A DNA stretch of 64,000 nt from Rhodothermia bacterium (GCA_030427885.1 JAUICM010000001.1:310001-374000); one strand, 5' to 3'. Shown: positions 53,826-62,940, numbered from the stretch's first letter. Made by a program: numbers and translations. The notes: a model not told the origin generated them from the sequence alone.

Positions 53826-54470
53826 TTATTCTTTATTTATAATTAGATGGAGAGCTTGTTCTCCATTAGTTACCTGTTGAACAGAATACCCCAGTTTTGG
53901 CAGGTCAATTCCATAGAAAAGGTGTTCTCCGGTACCAAGAAGAACAGGGGAGACCGCTAAATGCAACTCATCTATCAAACCTTTCTTCAGATATTGACGA
54001 ATGGTTGAAGCCCCGCCACCAATACGAATATCTTTTCCATTGGCTGCTTTTCTGGCTTTATCCAGGGCAGATTCAATACCATCTGTGATAAAGTGGAATG
54101 TGGTGTTTCCCTTCATTTCTATCGGTTCCCTTTCATAGTGAGATAATACAAACACAGGAACGTGATAGGGAGGAGTATCACCCCACCATCCTTTCCATTC
54201 ATCATCTGGCCAGGGGCCTCGAATCGGGCCAAACATATTTCGGCCCATGATCCAGGCACCAATATTTTCAAATGACCGTGCACCAAAATCGTTATCTGTT
54301 CCTTCAATTCCCTCAGAGTCTCCATGCATTTCCTGAAATACTTTCGTAGGAAAAAACCATTTGTGAAGCTTTTCACCACCTATCCCTAAAGGAGTGTTCA
54401 GTTTCTGATCGGGACCAGCTCCGAAACCATCGATAGAAATTGAATATGCTGCTACTTTAACCTTACTCAT
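53826..54470 (-). CDS. Dihydrofolate-reductase-like (RibD C-terminal family) protein
   Basis: The 214-residue protein has the DHFR/RibD-C fold: KVAAYSISIDGFGAG, ENIGAWIMGRNMF, DIRIGGGASTIRQYLKKGLIDELHLAVSPVLLGTGEHLF (broken by the loop after IRQ). It would use NADPH, but the substrate is unknown. ATG 54470 is preferred over the frame opening at 54554: AAGAAGG lies 10 bp upstream, and the longer form would place the operators inside the gene. It is the first gene of the ArsR unit. Confidence 0.85.
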   Translation of the reverse strand: MSKVKVAAYSISIDGFGAGPDQKLNTPLGIGGEKLHKWFFPTKVFQEMHGDSEGIEGTDNDFGARSFENIGAWIMGRNMFGPIRGPWPDDEWKGWWGDTPPYHVPVFVLSHYEREPIEMKGNTTFHFITDGIESALDKARKAANGKDIRIGGGASTIRQYLKKGLIDELHLAVSPVLLGTGEHLFYGIDLPKLGYSVQQVTNGEQALHLIINKE

Positions 54471-54492
54471 TAGATATAAACCTTCTTTATTA

Positions 54493-54536
54493 TGTAACTT
54501 ATTGGTTACAAATATATATGTAACAATTTGGTTACG
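54493..54536. promoter_or_regulatory. Two tandem ArsR-type operators
   Basis: TGTAAC-ttattg-GTTACA (54493-54510) is a perfect 6-bp inverted repeat. A second copy, TGTAAC-aatttg-GTTACG (54519-54536), has one mismatch. Centres are 26 bp apart. They lie just upstream of the DHFR-like start, where an ArsR dimer would block transcription. Confidence 0.7.
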
Positions 54537-54585
54537 CAAATTAATTTTAATCAATAAAGTTGATGAACGAGTAGAAGGGAGAGAG

Positions 54586-54933
54586 CTAGTTAGCCGTGAT
54601 ATTCACTGTAAGTTGAGGAACGGTGGTACTTTGATTTACAAAATTGTCTTCAAAGATGAAGTTATCACTGCTGCTACCTATCTCAGAGGCACGAATAGTA
54701 TAATTCACATCTATAACCAGTCCTGTGATCAGTTTTTCTCCGGATGCTGGAACCACATCATAAGATTCAAATCCTTTATCATCATCGTCCCCGTCAATGA
54801 ATACTTCAACATTTACTCCCAGCTGATTCCGGACAAGTACGCGGTATTCCGGAGCATCTCCGTTGGATGAGTTATCACAACCGGAAAAGGTGGCGATCAT
54901 TATGATAAAAGCGAGTGTAAGCAGATGTTTCAA
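54586..54933 (-). CDS. Small lipoprotein of unknown function
   Basis: The 115-residue protein has a lipoprotein signal ending TFSGC, an acidic Asp run (DGDDDDKG), and a compact beta-rich domain (YRVLVRNQLGVNVEVFID, VNYTIRASEI, LTVNITAN) resembling a small immunoglobulin-like fold. No family recognised. It starts at 54933 and stands alone, upstream of and divergent from the GDCCVxC gene. Confidence 0.65.
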   Translation of the reverse strand: MKHLLTLAFIIMIATFSGCDNSSNGDAPEYRVLVRNQLGVNVEVFIDGDDDDKGFESYDVVPASGEKLITGLVIDVNYTIRASEIGSSSDNFIFEDNFVNQSTTVPQLTVNITAN

Positions 54934-55064
54934 AAGGAACCTCTCTGTGTTATATGATAAGTCAGGATAAATAAATAGTATCAGAAAGTGAATGGTGTTT
55001 CAGTTTTTTAATTTTAGTTGAGATTCCCATTTCATTGAAAGTCACTTTGCTTATCTTGCAAGAG

Positions 55065-55289
55065 ATGGAGAAAACCGTTTCATACATTTCAGTCATTACT
55101 TGTCCGTTCTGTGGATTTGATAAAGAAGAGCATATGCCAGAGAATTCTTGTCAATTTTTCTATGAGTGTGAAAACTGTAATGAAATAATCCGCCCGAAAA
55201 ACGGGGATTGCTGTGTTTTCTGTAGCTATGGAACTGATATATGTCCGCCAAAACAGAAAGGTAAATCTAATATCTGCTGCCAGGGATAA
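55065..55289 (+). CDS. GDCCVxC-domain small cysteine-rich protein
   Basis: The 74-residue protein has TCPFCGF, CQFFYECENCN, and GDCCVFCSYGTDICPPKQ near the C-terminus, which I recognise as the GDCCVxC-domain family, in which some members have selenocysteine in place of one Cys. Four CxxC-type pairs suggest zinc or heavy-metal binding. Homologues often sit near mercury or other metal genes, but none is here. ATG 55065 is chosen; TTG 55035 would add 10 residues. The stop (55287-55289) lies 4 bp before the likely holA start. Confidence 0.8.
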   Translation: MEKTVSYISVITCPFCGFDKEEHMPENSCQFFYECENCNEIIRPKNGDCCVFCSYGTDICPPKQKGKSNICCQG

Positions 55290-55293
55290 AGTT

Positions 55294-56349
55294 TTGGCCA
55301 GAAAAGCGAACAGCTCAGACATATTCAACGATGTATTAAAGGAGATCAGTTCCGGCCAGCTGAAGCCTGTGTACTACTTATTTGGCGAGGAGGAATTCTA
55401 TCTGGATCAGCTCATCGAAAAATTCTCTGAAGTTCTTCCTCCTCACGAAAAAGATTTTAATTTTGATCTGCTTTATGGTCAGGATGTGAATCCGGCAAAG
55501 GTACTTTCTATAGCACGCAGTTACCCGATGATGGCAGAGAAAAGGGTGTGTATCATACGGAATTTCCTTCAGACCGGGAAAGGTGCTGCTGGCGAAGGGG
55601 ATATGAACGACTTCATTAGCTACTTCGAGAATCCTAATCCTTCCTGTCTGTTGGTGTTATTTGATACCGGGAAACCGGCGGGAAATACAAAGCTTGGAAA
55701 GGCAATCTCGAAAAGTCCCAATGTAGGCTACCATCAGTTTGAGTCCATGCCTGATTACCTGATCCCTGATTGGGTCATTTCATGGGTGGATTCTCATCAC
55801 CATAAAAGAATTGATCCGGCAGCAGCCCAGTTGCTGGCACAATTTGTGGGTAATAATTTACAGCTATTGTCCACCGAAATAGACAAAGTGTGCACTTTTG
55901 TGGACACTTCTGAAACTGTCTCAGAAGCCGATGTAAAAAAAATAATCGGCTCATATCGTGAATATACGGCCATTGAGCTCAAAGAAGCCGTGATTAAGCG
56001 TGATATGGCAAAAGCCTTATATATCTCGGAACAGATGTTGCAACACAGTAAATCAGACACGGGGGAGTTAATCCGACTCGTGGGGTTCTTTTACAGTGTG
56101 TTTGTGAATATCTGGCAGATAAGAAGGCTTGCTGAGAAAGGTAATGCTAAAAATCAGGTCCAGGCAGAATTAGGTATCAGTAACGCCTGGTACTTTAATA
56201 AGCTCTGGGACGATGCCTCAAACTTCAGATATGGTGACATGCCGAGAGTGTTCGAAGCTCTGCTTGACGCCGACAAATCCATCAAAGGATTTTCCACACT
56301 AGACTCCACTTCGATTTTATTCCTCCTTGTAAAGCGATTGATCGGCTGA
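55294..56349 (+). CDS. holA: DNA polymerase III, delta subunit
   Basis: The delta subunit opens the sliding clamp as part of the clamp loader. The product has YYLFGEEEFYLDQLIEKF (a degenerate P-loop region), VCIIRNFLQTGKGAA, LVLFDTGKPAGN and the helical C-terminal lid domain. TTG 55294 gives 351 residues and starts 7 residues before SDIFNDVLKEI, where family similarity begins; earlier in-frame codons overlap the GDCCVxC gene. Confidence 0.88.
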   Translation: MARKANSSDIFNDVLKEISSGQLKPVYYLFGEEEFYLDQLIEKFSEVLPPHEKDFNFDLLYGQDVNPAKVLSIARSYPMMAEKRVCIIRNFLQTGKGAAGEGDMNDFISYFENPNPSCLLVLFDTGKPAGNTKLGKAISKSPNVGYHQFESMPDYLIPDWVISWVDSHHHKRIDPAAAQLLAQFVGNNLQLLSTEIDKVCTFVDTSETVSEADVKKIIGSYREYTAIELKEAVIKRDMAKALYISEQMLQHSKSDTGELIRLVGFFYSVFVNIWQIRRLAEKGNAKNQVQAELGISNAWYFNKLWDDASNFRYGDMPRVFEALLDADKSIKGFSTLDSTSILFLLVKRLIG

Positions 56350-56403
56350 TCCGGTCATCGCGGTTAACATAACAACCGAGAAATAAACTTAGTGGAGCAG
56401 ATC

Positions 56404-57015
56404 ATGAGTACTTTTAGTGTTGCATCAGTAGCTAATTACAGTGATGAAGATTTAATGGAGTTCTTCCAGGACGGCAAAGAGCTTGCCTTCAATGAATTGG
56501 TTAAACGCTATCAGGACCGACTCCATAACTTTTTATATCGATATACCCACGATCATCATGATTGTGAAGATCTTGTACAGGAAACTTTTCTGAGAGTTCA
56601 TAAGAGCAAGCAGTCATATGAGCGTATCGCAAAATTCAGTACCTGGATGTATACCATCGCCCTTAACCTTGCAAAGAGCTTGTACAAGAAGAAGCAGAGA
56701 ATGCATAAAGTATCTATCCATAAGGATGATTCTAATCCTGATGATTTCGAAATGAAGATCGAGGACACCAAGATCCTTCCTGATCAGGTGTTGCATGAAA
56801 AATTGAGTCTTGAGAAACTTGAAAAGGCACTTATGAGCCTTCAGGATGAATTCAGAGAAGTAGTGATCCTTCGTGACCTTCAGCAGATGACCTACGAAGA
56901 GATATCAGAAATAACGGGTGTACCAATGGGTACTGTGAAGTCCAGAATTAACCGTGGTCGTGCACAGATCGCTGCACTCATAGAAAATTATGTGGATCTG
57001 GGAACTTCTTTCTGA
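56404..57015 (+). CDS. ECF-type RNA polymerase sigma factor
   Basis: The product has sigma region 2 (AFNELVKRYQDRLHNFLYRY, DCEDLVQETFLRVHKS, FSTWMYTIALNLAKS) and region 4 (LQDEFREVVILRDLQQMTYEEIS, GVPMGTVKSRINRGR), with no region 3. ATG 56404 has GGAG 10 bp upstream and gives 203 residues. The gene behind it may encode its regulator. Confidence 0.9.
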   Translation: MSTFSVASVANYSDEDLMEFFQDGKELAFNELVKRYQDRLHNFLYRYTHDHHDCEDLVQETFLRVHKSKQSYERIAKFSTWMYTIALNLAKSLYKKKQRMHKVSIHKDDSNPDDFEMKIEDTKILPDQVLHEKLSLEKLEKALMSLQDEFREVVILRDLQQMTYEEISEITGVPMGTVKSRINRGRAQIAALIENYVDLGTSF

Positions 57016-57026
57016 GATATGAATAG

Positions 57027-57058
57027 AAGGGTAGTGAACACTCATTAGCATTACCCTT
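57027..57058 (+). promoter_or_regulatory. Hairpin just ahead of the possible anti-sigma gene
   Basis: AAGGGTA (57027-57033) and TACCCTT (57052-57058) are exact complements around an 18-base loop and end 1 bp before the ATG at 57060. No standard ribosome-binding site is present beside the ATG, so the fold may limit or shape translation of this gene. Confidence 0.4.
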
Positions 57059-57059
57059 T

Positions 57060-57302
57060 ATGAAGAATTTTATTGAAAAAGAATACCATCCGGTAATAGA
57101 AGACTATATCTCTGACTACGTTGACGAGAAACTGGAACTGGCTGAGAGAGACGCTTTCGAGGAGGTGCTTGTTCAGGATGATGATCTCCGTGAACTGGCA
57201 TTCTCCGCGAAAGAAGGTAAAAAGCTCCTGGAAGGATACGCGAAGATAGTAGCGGCAGCTGGTTTTGAAAAGAGGCTGTTTGCTAAGCTCGACATAGAGT
57301 GA
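57060..57302 (+). CDS. Possible anti-sigma factor (zinc-less anti-sigma-like domain)
   Basis: The 80-residue acidic protein (PVIEDYISDYVDEKLELAERDAFEEVL in segments, then RELAFSAKEGKKLL) resembles the helical N-terminal domain of anti-sigma factors that binds region 2/4 of ECF sigmas. It has no Cys or His zinc site and no membrane helix, so it would be a soluble regulator. The call rests on its place, 45 bp after the sigma gene, and on the helix pattern. Confidence 0.5.
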   Translation: MKNFIEKEYHPVIEDYISDYVDEKLELAERDAFEEVLVQDDDLRELAFSAKEGKKLLEGYAKIVAAAGFEKRLFAKLDIE

Positions 57303-57303
57303 T

Positions 57304-57792
57304 CTAGTTAAGCTCCAGGAATTCAACATCCCGGGATTCGGTATCTAGGAAGGCTATGGATGCTTTTCCATCAAAGCCATTTGCTGTTCCGGGATTGATC
57401 CACAAAGTATTGCCCACCTGTTGCTCAACTATTTCGTGGGTATGACCGGAAATAACCACATCATAACGGCCTGACTCACATAGTGAAACTGTAATATCAG
57501 GATAGGTTCCGTGATACAAAGCAATCTTAAGTCCATCTGATTCCAAAGAAAGAAAATCACCAGCGATCTCAGCATCAATATCCTGAAATTTGGAGATCAG
57601 CAGGAATTTATCCCCATCATTATTCCCGAAAATTCCCTTCAGATTCAGTCCATCAAAGAGGGGGATGGTAAACGGACTACAGTAATCTCCGGCATGCAGC
57701 ACCAGATCAACCTTCCGATCCTTAAAGACCGAAACAGCTTTTTTGATATGTTCAACATGATCGTGAGTATCTGAAATGAGTCCGATGAGCAT
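57304..57792 (-). CDS. MJ0936/YfcE-type metallophosphoesterase
   Basis: The 162-residue protein has the full set of calcineurin-like metal ligands: ISDTHD near residue 6, HAGDYCSP, GNNDGD, YHGTYPD, SGHTHE, and a closing NPGTANG. Members hydrolyse phosphodiesters such as cyclic nucleotides with Mn2+ or Ni2+; the physiological substrate is unknown. It converges with the possible anti-sigma gene, with only 1 bp between the two stop codons. Confidence 0.9.
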   Translation of the reverse strand: MLIGLISDTHDHVEHIKKAVSVFKDRKVDLVLHAGDYCSPFTIPLFDGLNLKGIFGNNDGDKFLLISKFQDIDAEIAGDFLSLESDGLKIALYHGTYPDITVSLCESGRYDVVISGHTHEIVEQQVGNTLWINPGTANGFDGKASIAFLDTESRDVEFLELN

Positions 57793-57847
57793 GATAAAAG
57801 ATTGAATTCTCTTGAATTTCTATAAAATGACAATCAGGTAAAAGAGT

Positions 57848-58942
57848 TTACTTCCTGAATGTCAGCGTAAATGTAGTTCCTTCTCCAACCTCACTTTCTA
57901 CGGAAATGTTACCACCCATATCTTTCATGTGGTTATACACCAAATATAAACCTACCCCTTTGCTGTCACCACTATTATGAAAGGATTGATTTAACCCGAA
58001 GATCTGATCGGCTTTTTCTTTTACATCAAAACCGATTCCATTATCAGAAAATGTAAGTTTATAAGATGTTTCATTTTCGAATGTACGAATGGTTATCACC
58101 GGACTTCGTTCGTCATGAGAATACTTAATTGAATTGGTTAACAAATTTAAGAGTACACTTTTCAGCTTTCCTTTATTAAACCGGACAGAAATATCATCCG
58201 GGATCTGAACATCAACTTCTGTTTTGGTTTCGTTTATCAGTGATTTTACAGAACTAACTACCTCTTCTAAAGTAGTTTTCAGGCTTAAACTGGAAACCTT
58301 ATCCTTTGCTAAATTCTTTTCGTTTAAAAGGTCTACATAATCATTCAGGGTACTTTTGAGATTATCAGTAGCCTCTTTAAGTATATGAATGAACTCTAAA
58401 GTCTCTGGATCCTGAATTTTTGAAACATCCAATAAGCTAAACACGGACATCAAATTATTGACGGGCGTTCTGAGATCATGAGAGGTGGTATAGGATATAT
58501 TTTTAAGCTCCGAATTGATCTTAGTTAAATTCACCACCAATTTATTTCGTTCAGATTCCCGCTGTTTTGATTCTGTGATATTTTTGGCGATTGCATATAC
58601 AACATCATAGTTTTTAACGGGGATTGAGGTCCAGGATAACCATATTGTTTTTCCATCTTTGGTCAGATAACGGTTTTCAATTTTTGTAATCCCCGACCCT
58701 TCAATAAGTTTTTTACGGTATGCCCAGGTTTTTTCCTGATCGAGAGGATGGATAAATGATTTAATGGACCGTGAGTATAATTCTTCTTCACTAAAACCGA
58801 GGAGTTTACTTACCGCGGGATTTATCTTCTTAAAAAAGCCATCAAATCCTGCAATACATAACAGATCTTCGGTGTCGGTGAAAAAAGGATGCAGAGGATA
58901 ATCTTCTATGGATTTCTTATTCGTATTCTTAGTAACACTCAC
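57848..58942 (-). CDS. PAS-domain sensor histidine kinase
   Basis: The 364-residue protein has a PAS domain (about 22-130; LLCIAGFDGFFKKINPA, WLSWTSIPVKN), a HisKA helix with phospho-acceptor His in TTSHDLRTPVNNL near 152, and a HATPase domain with NLLTNSIKYS, SDNGIGF and GVGLYLVYNHM. No membrane helix is visible, so it senses an internal signal or is recruited. No response regulator is in the window; the cognate partner lies elsewhere. Confidence 0.9.
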   Translation of the reverse strand: MSVTKNTNKKSIEDYPLHPFFTDTEDLLCIAGFDGFFKKINPAVSKLLGFSEEELYSRSIKSFIHPLDQEKTWAYRKKLIEGSGITKIENRYLTKDGKTIWLSWTSIPVKNYDVVYAIAKNITESKQRESERNKLVVNLTKINSELKNISYTTSHDLRTPVNNLMSVFSLLDVSKIQDPETLEFIHILKEATDNLKSTLNDYVDLLNEKNLAKDKVSSLSLKTTLEEVVSSVKSLINETKTEVDVQIPDDISVRFNKGKLKSVLLNLLTNSIKYSHDERSPVITIRTFENETSYKLTFSDNGIGFDVKEKADQIFGLNQSFHNSGDSKGVGLYLVYNHMKDMGGNISVESEVGEGTTFTLTFRK

Positions 58943-59095
58943 GTTAGTCTGATAGCCTGGTTAGAATAATGATTCAGGAAGATCCAAATATTGAATTTTC
59001 TGTCCCTGTATGTAGATCAATGCTGATAAGATAGAAATCAGGTTCCCAACCAGAAAATAATTATTTAAAACTTTATCAGTTCTAATTTTTCGTGA

Positions 59096-60883
59096 TCAGT
59101 GATCTGCCAATTCATCCAGTTCCAGGGCGGTCAGCTCCAGTTTAAATAATTCAAGTCCGCTTTGGTGTCCTAAAGTTTCAGGATGTTCTTCGTAATAATT
59201 GACTCCATCATTCAGATTTCTGATGAATTGAGCTATATATTTAGCCTGTTTGTCCGTCGGATCCTGATAGTATTCTGCGATGGTTCCTTTCAGATAATCA
59301 ATATAGAGACCGAGTTCTTTTACGAACATATTTGGACGGTCGGGTTGCTCGATCAGGTTCAGCCTGCCGTAAATATGTCCAACCATTTCTTCAAGAGAAG
59401 CTTCTTTGGAGAAATATGCTGTATTTGGACCAGGACAGATAGCTACGCCCTGTGTTCCTTTATCCAGTTCGATTTCCTTGTCAATAAGGATTCCGTTTCC
59501 CAGCCCTACACAAAGGCAGATCTTATCGATTATCTTATTGAAAGCCAGTTTGTATTCTTCATCATTAAGATTCAGTTCAATGAGCTCATCGATCTTCTTT
59601 TTTTGGTATTTGAGTGAAGCCACACAGATAGGTTCTTCAGTGAACTCCGTATTTGTTGCAAGGTGTTTTTTTACACAGGGTGCACCCGGCTTACCATGAG
59701 AAAGCCGGTCCATTTTTTCTACTTCGGCTGAATTCCCTTTTACGGTATTGAAAGGAACTCCCAGAGGAGAAACCCGGCTCAGGTAAAAGTCATCTTCTTT
59801 TGAACGGGCAATCAGATCCAGAGATTTAGAATCGATACTTACAGCCTCGGGAACCAAAAGGAAAGGTGATCCCCAGCCGACAGAATCTACCCCATAATAA
59901 TCGATCAGGAAATGATGTTCTTCGCTGGTTCCAACACCGCCTTGTACAGTTAGTTTGATCCTGGGTGGTTTTGCAGGAACGATCCTGTCGGCTGTTTCCA
60001 GTGCTTTAGCATAGATACCAAACAGTGTTTCACGTAATTCCTCTCTGTTCGATTTGAATTCTTCGAGTATTGGTCCTAGCAAATATCCATCTGTGGCAAA
60101 AGCATGCCCCCCACAGTTCAGTCCGGATTCGATCCTGAATTCGGAAACCCAAATTCCTTTCTTGGCCAGGAATTTCCCCTGGATCAATGCGGATCGGTAA
60201 TCACTTACCTTGAGGATGACTTTTTTATTCATATGTCCGTTTTCGTCAGGATAGAAGTCCTCAAACTCGGACAGGTAACTGTACAGCCTTGGGTTCAATC
60301 CTGCAGAAAAAACAATGGAAGACTCCAGTGAGCTGTTCGCAAAACCCCGAAGTGCAGCGTGAGCATCATTGTATTCGACCGGAAGTTTTTCCCCGGTTTT
60401 TGATGTATTAACAGCATCAAGCTTAGTCATGATATTCACTTCGATCTTACCGGGCTTAATACGGTCACGCAGACGAAGCATCGTCAGGTTTTGAATTCTG
60501 TTTTCCAGATTCGGGAGATCTTTGAATATGCTTTTGAGCGGATTAGTATCATCGAGCATCTCGAAATACTTCGTTATTTCCGATCCTTCCCGGAATGGAC
60601 TGCTATGTAGCTCACTGAATTTTTCATCCACGATATCCTTTATCAGGTTCAGATAGGCTGTTATCCTTCGGGCACGTGCATCGTCTTCATGTTCTTCGAT
60701 GGGAGTATACAGACGACCGGATTCTTTACAATAATAAGCCCGCATTTGTTCAATGAGCTTGTGATCTATTATTGAAATAACCGACGAAATACCGTAATGA
60801 GCTACTTTAATGGGTGAGTCTATGGTGAAGCCGGTGCCCATTACGGGAATATGGAACGAATGCAATACATCTTTCATGATCAT
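59096..60883 (-). CDS. Conserved protein of unknown function, TIM-barrel-like
   Basis: The 595-residue protein has a middle segment LTVQGGVGTSEEHHFLIDYYGVDSVGWGSPFLL (about 311-343, read in two parts) that resembles the phosphate-binding end of FMN-dependent nitronate-monooxygenase-like barrels, and FRIESGLNCGGHAF before it. The C-terminal third has spaced cysteines (APCVKKH, EPICVAS, KICLCVG, AICPGP), possibly a metal or Fe-S site. The start region VMGTGFTIDSPIKVAHYGISSVISI supports a barrel with flavin. I do not recognise the family; the enzymatic role is open. It is 74 bp downstream of the E1 gene on the same strand. Confidence 0.55.
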   Translation of the reverse strand: MIMKDVLHSFHIPVMGTGFTIDSPIKVAHYGISSVISIIDHKLIEQMRAYYCKESGRLYTPIEEHEDDARARRITAYLNLIKDIVDEKFSELHSSPFREGSEITKYFEMLDDTNPLKSIFKDLPNLENRIQNLTMLRLRDRIKPGKIEVNIMTKLDAVNTSKTGEKLPVEYNDAHAALRGFANSSLESSIVFSAGLNPRLYSYLSEFEDFYPDENGHMNKKVILKVSDYRSALIQGKFLAKKGIWVSEFRIESGLNCGGHAFATDGYLLGPILEEFKSNREELRETLFGIYAKALETADRIVPAKPPRIKLTVQGGVGTSEEHHFLIDYYGVDSVGWGSPFLLVPEAVSIDSKSLDLIARSKEDDFYLSRVSPLGVPFNTVKGNSAEVEKMDRLSHGKPGAPCVKKHLATNTEFTEEPICVASLKYQKKKIDELIELNLNDEEYKLAFNKIIDKICLCVGLGNGILIDKEIELDKGTQGVAICPGPNTAYFSKEASLEEMVGHIYGRLNLIEQPDRPNMFVKELGLYIDYLKGTIAEYYQDPTDKQAKYIAQFIRNLNDGVNYYEEHPETLGHQSGLELFKLELTALELDELADH

Positions 60884-60957
60884 GTCTATTTACCTCTATA
60901 TTAACTAATGATGCAGGGTAAACAGACTTTGTGTAGAAATGATGAAGAAAGGAGAAA

Positions 60958-62940
60958 TTAGTACTCAATAAGAGAGTCAATTTTTTTGGATAATTCTGCA
61001 GTCTGTAGATATCCATCCTCCAAAGTTTTATTGAAGGGGATAGGCATATCCAGAGAAGCATGCCGCATCACCGGTGCATCCAGATACTCAAAGCAAAGTT
61101 CGTTTATAAGTGCTGAGACTTCACTCAATGGTCCCATAGTTAAAGATGGTTCTTGGAGCAGAACCACTTTCCCGGTTTTTTGAACGGTTGATTTGATGGC
61201 CTCCAGATCAAGAGGAGCCAGGCATCGCAGATCAAGTACCTCAACAGAGATGTCTTTTTTGGAATAGTCATAAGCAAGGTCTAAAGCCCACTGAACACCC
61301 ATTCCATAGGTTATTATTGAGATGTCAGTTCCCTCACGCTGGACCTTAGCTTTGCCCAGCGGCTCGAATACCGGCTTATCAGGAGTAACAGCTCTCAGGC
61401 TTCGGTAAAGTTTCTTATGCTCAAAGAAAAGTACAGGATTGGGATCGTATAAGGAGCTATATAACAAATTCTGAGCATCCTCAACCGTTCCGGGTACCAC
61501 GATCTTGAGGCCTGCATGAGGCATGAACCAGCCTTCAGGTGATTGAGAATGAAAAGGCCCGGCCCCAACTCCTCCACCATGTGGCATTCTGATGGTAATA
61601 TTTAAAGGAGGGGACCAGCGGTAGTGTGATTTGGCAATATTCTGAATGATCTGATTCATTCCACAGCTCACAAAATCGGAGAATTGCATTTCCACTACTG
61701 GTTTGAATCCCTCTAAAGCCAAACCTACAGCTGCACCGAGTGCCCCTGACTCAATGATAGGAGTATTGCGGATTCGGTCTTTGCCGAATGCTTCCATAAA
61801 ACCTTCGGTGATCTTAAAAACACCACCATATTCGGCTACATCCTGCCCCATGATCACAAAACTCTCATCTTCCTCAAAAGCCTGCTTTAGGGATGACTGG
61901 ATTACATCAACAAATCGTTTCTCTGAAGAAGATCCATTTGAAGACTTCTGAGGCGGGGTGAGTTCATTAGAGAAAACGGCATTTAATTCTGTCTCCTGAT
62001 CAAACACAGGTTCAGCAGCTTTAAGGGCTTTATCCAGATCTTTTCTGAATGAAGCGTCAATTTCCTTTCTTATGGCTTCGAACTCCTTCTGAGTATGCAT
62101 ATGATGGGATTCCAAATACTGCTCAAATCGAAGGATAGGGTCTTTTTCAGCCCAGTCCTTAAACAGGATGTCCGGTACATAATGTGTTCCGGAAGCCTCT
62201 TCGTGTCCCCGCATTCTGAATGTCATTGCCTCGATAAGAACCGGTTTGCCTTCCAGGGCTAACTTTCTGGCCTCTGTAATAGTGTTCATTACTTCCATCA
62301 CATCATTACCATCAATTTTGAAACCCTCAATTCCATAACCTTTGGCACGGTCGGCTAATGACTCACAGGCAAATTGTTCTGAAGAGGGAGTGGAGAGTCC
62401 ATATCCGTTATTTTCGATGATAAATACCACAGGTAGATTCCAGACAGCTGCAAGATTCAATGCCTCATGGAAATCACCTTCACTGGTGGCACCATCACCA
62501 CAAAATGAAAAAGCAACAGCATCTTCTTTCTTTAATTTCTTCGCCAGTGCAAGACCATCTGCAACAGGCATCATTGCCGCGAGGTGTGAGATCATGCCTA
62601 CAATATTATGTTCCATGATCCCGAAATGAAAGGAACGCTCCCGTCCCTTACTGAATCCATCTGCTTTACCAAAAAGCTGGCAGAAAAGAGGATAGAAGGG
62701 GACATTACGGGTGGTAAATACTCCCAGGTTCCGGTGCATGGGAAGAATGTAATCCTCTTCTTTGCTCGCGAGAGTTACTCCAACAGCCACTGCTTCCTGA
62801 CCAATTCCTGAAAACCATTTACTGATCTTATTCTGACGAAGCAGTTTAAGCATCCGTTCTTCTATCCTGCGGGGTAGAAGCAGCGCTTTATAGATATCCA
62901 GCGCTTTAGTCTTGGGAAGTTTTTCTTTGATTTTTATCAC
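60958..62940 (-). CDS. Branched-chain 2-oxoacid or pyruvate dehydrogenase E1, fused alpha and beta subunits
   Basis: The 660-residue protein joins E1 alpha (about 1-320) and E1 beta (about 340-660). The alpha part has the thiamine diphosphate motif GDGATSEGDFHEALN..IENN; the beta part has QDVAEYGGVFKITEGF, GVGAGPFHSQSPE and VVLLQEPS. It decarboxylates a 2-oxoacid and passes the acyl group to lipoyl-E2. Fused E1 is common in Bacteroidota and Balneolota. No E2 or E3 gene is near, so the substrate (branched-chain 2-oxoacids most likely) cannot be fixed. Confidence 0.92.
   Translation of the reverse strand: MIKIKEKLPKTKALDIYKALLLPRRIEERMLKLLRQNKISKWFSGIGQEAVAVGVTLASKEEDYILPMHRNLGVFTTRNVPFYPLFCQLFGKADGFSKGRERSFHFGIMEHNIVGMISHLAAMMPVADGLALAKKLKKEDAVAFSFCGDGATSEGDFHEALNLAAVWNLPVVFIIENNGYGLSTPSSEQFACESLADRAKGYGIEGFKIDGNDVMEVMNTITEARKLALEGKPVLIEAMTFRMRGHEEASGTHYVPDILFKDWAEKDPILRFEQYLESHHMHTQKEFEAIRKEIDASFRKDLDKALKAAEPVFDQETELNAVFSNELTPPQKSSNGSSSEKRFVDVIQSSLKQAFEEDESFVIMGQDVAEYGGVFKITEGFMEAFGKDRIRNTPIIESGALGAAVGLALEGFKPVVEMQFSDFVSCGMNQIIQNIAKSHYRWSPPLNITIRMPHGGGVGAGPFHSQSPEGWFMPHAGLKIVVPGTVEDAQNLLYSSLYDPNPVLFFEHKKLYRSLRAVTPDKPVFEPLGKAKVQREGTDISIITYGMGVQWALDLAYDYSKKDISVEVLDLRCLAPLDLEAIKSTVQKTGKVVLLQEPSLTMGPLSEVSALINELCFEYLDAPVMRHASLDMPIPFNKTLEDGYLQTAELSKKIDSLIEY

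Noticed and set aside
54471-54554. Longer N-terminus of the DHFR-like protein
   Set aside because: The extra 28 codons contain the operator palindromes and the ribosome-binding site of the ATG at 54470.
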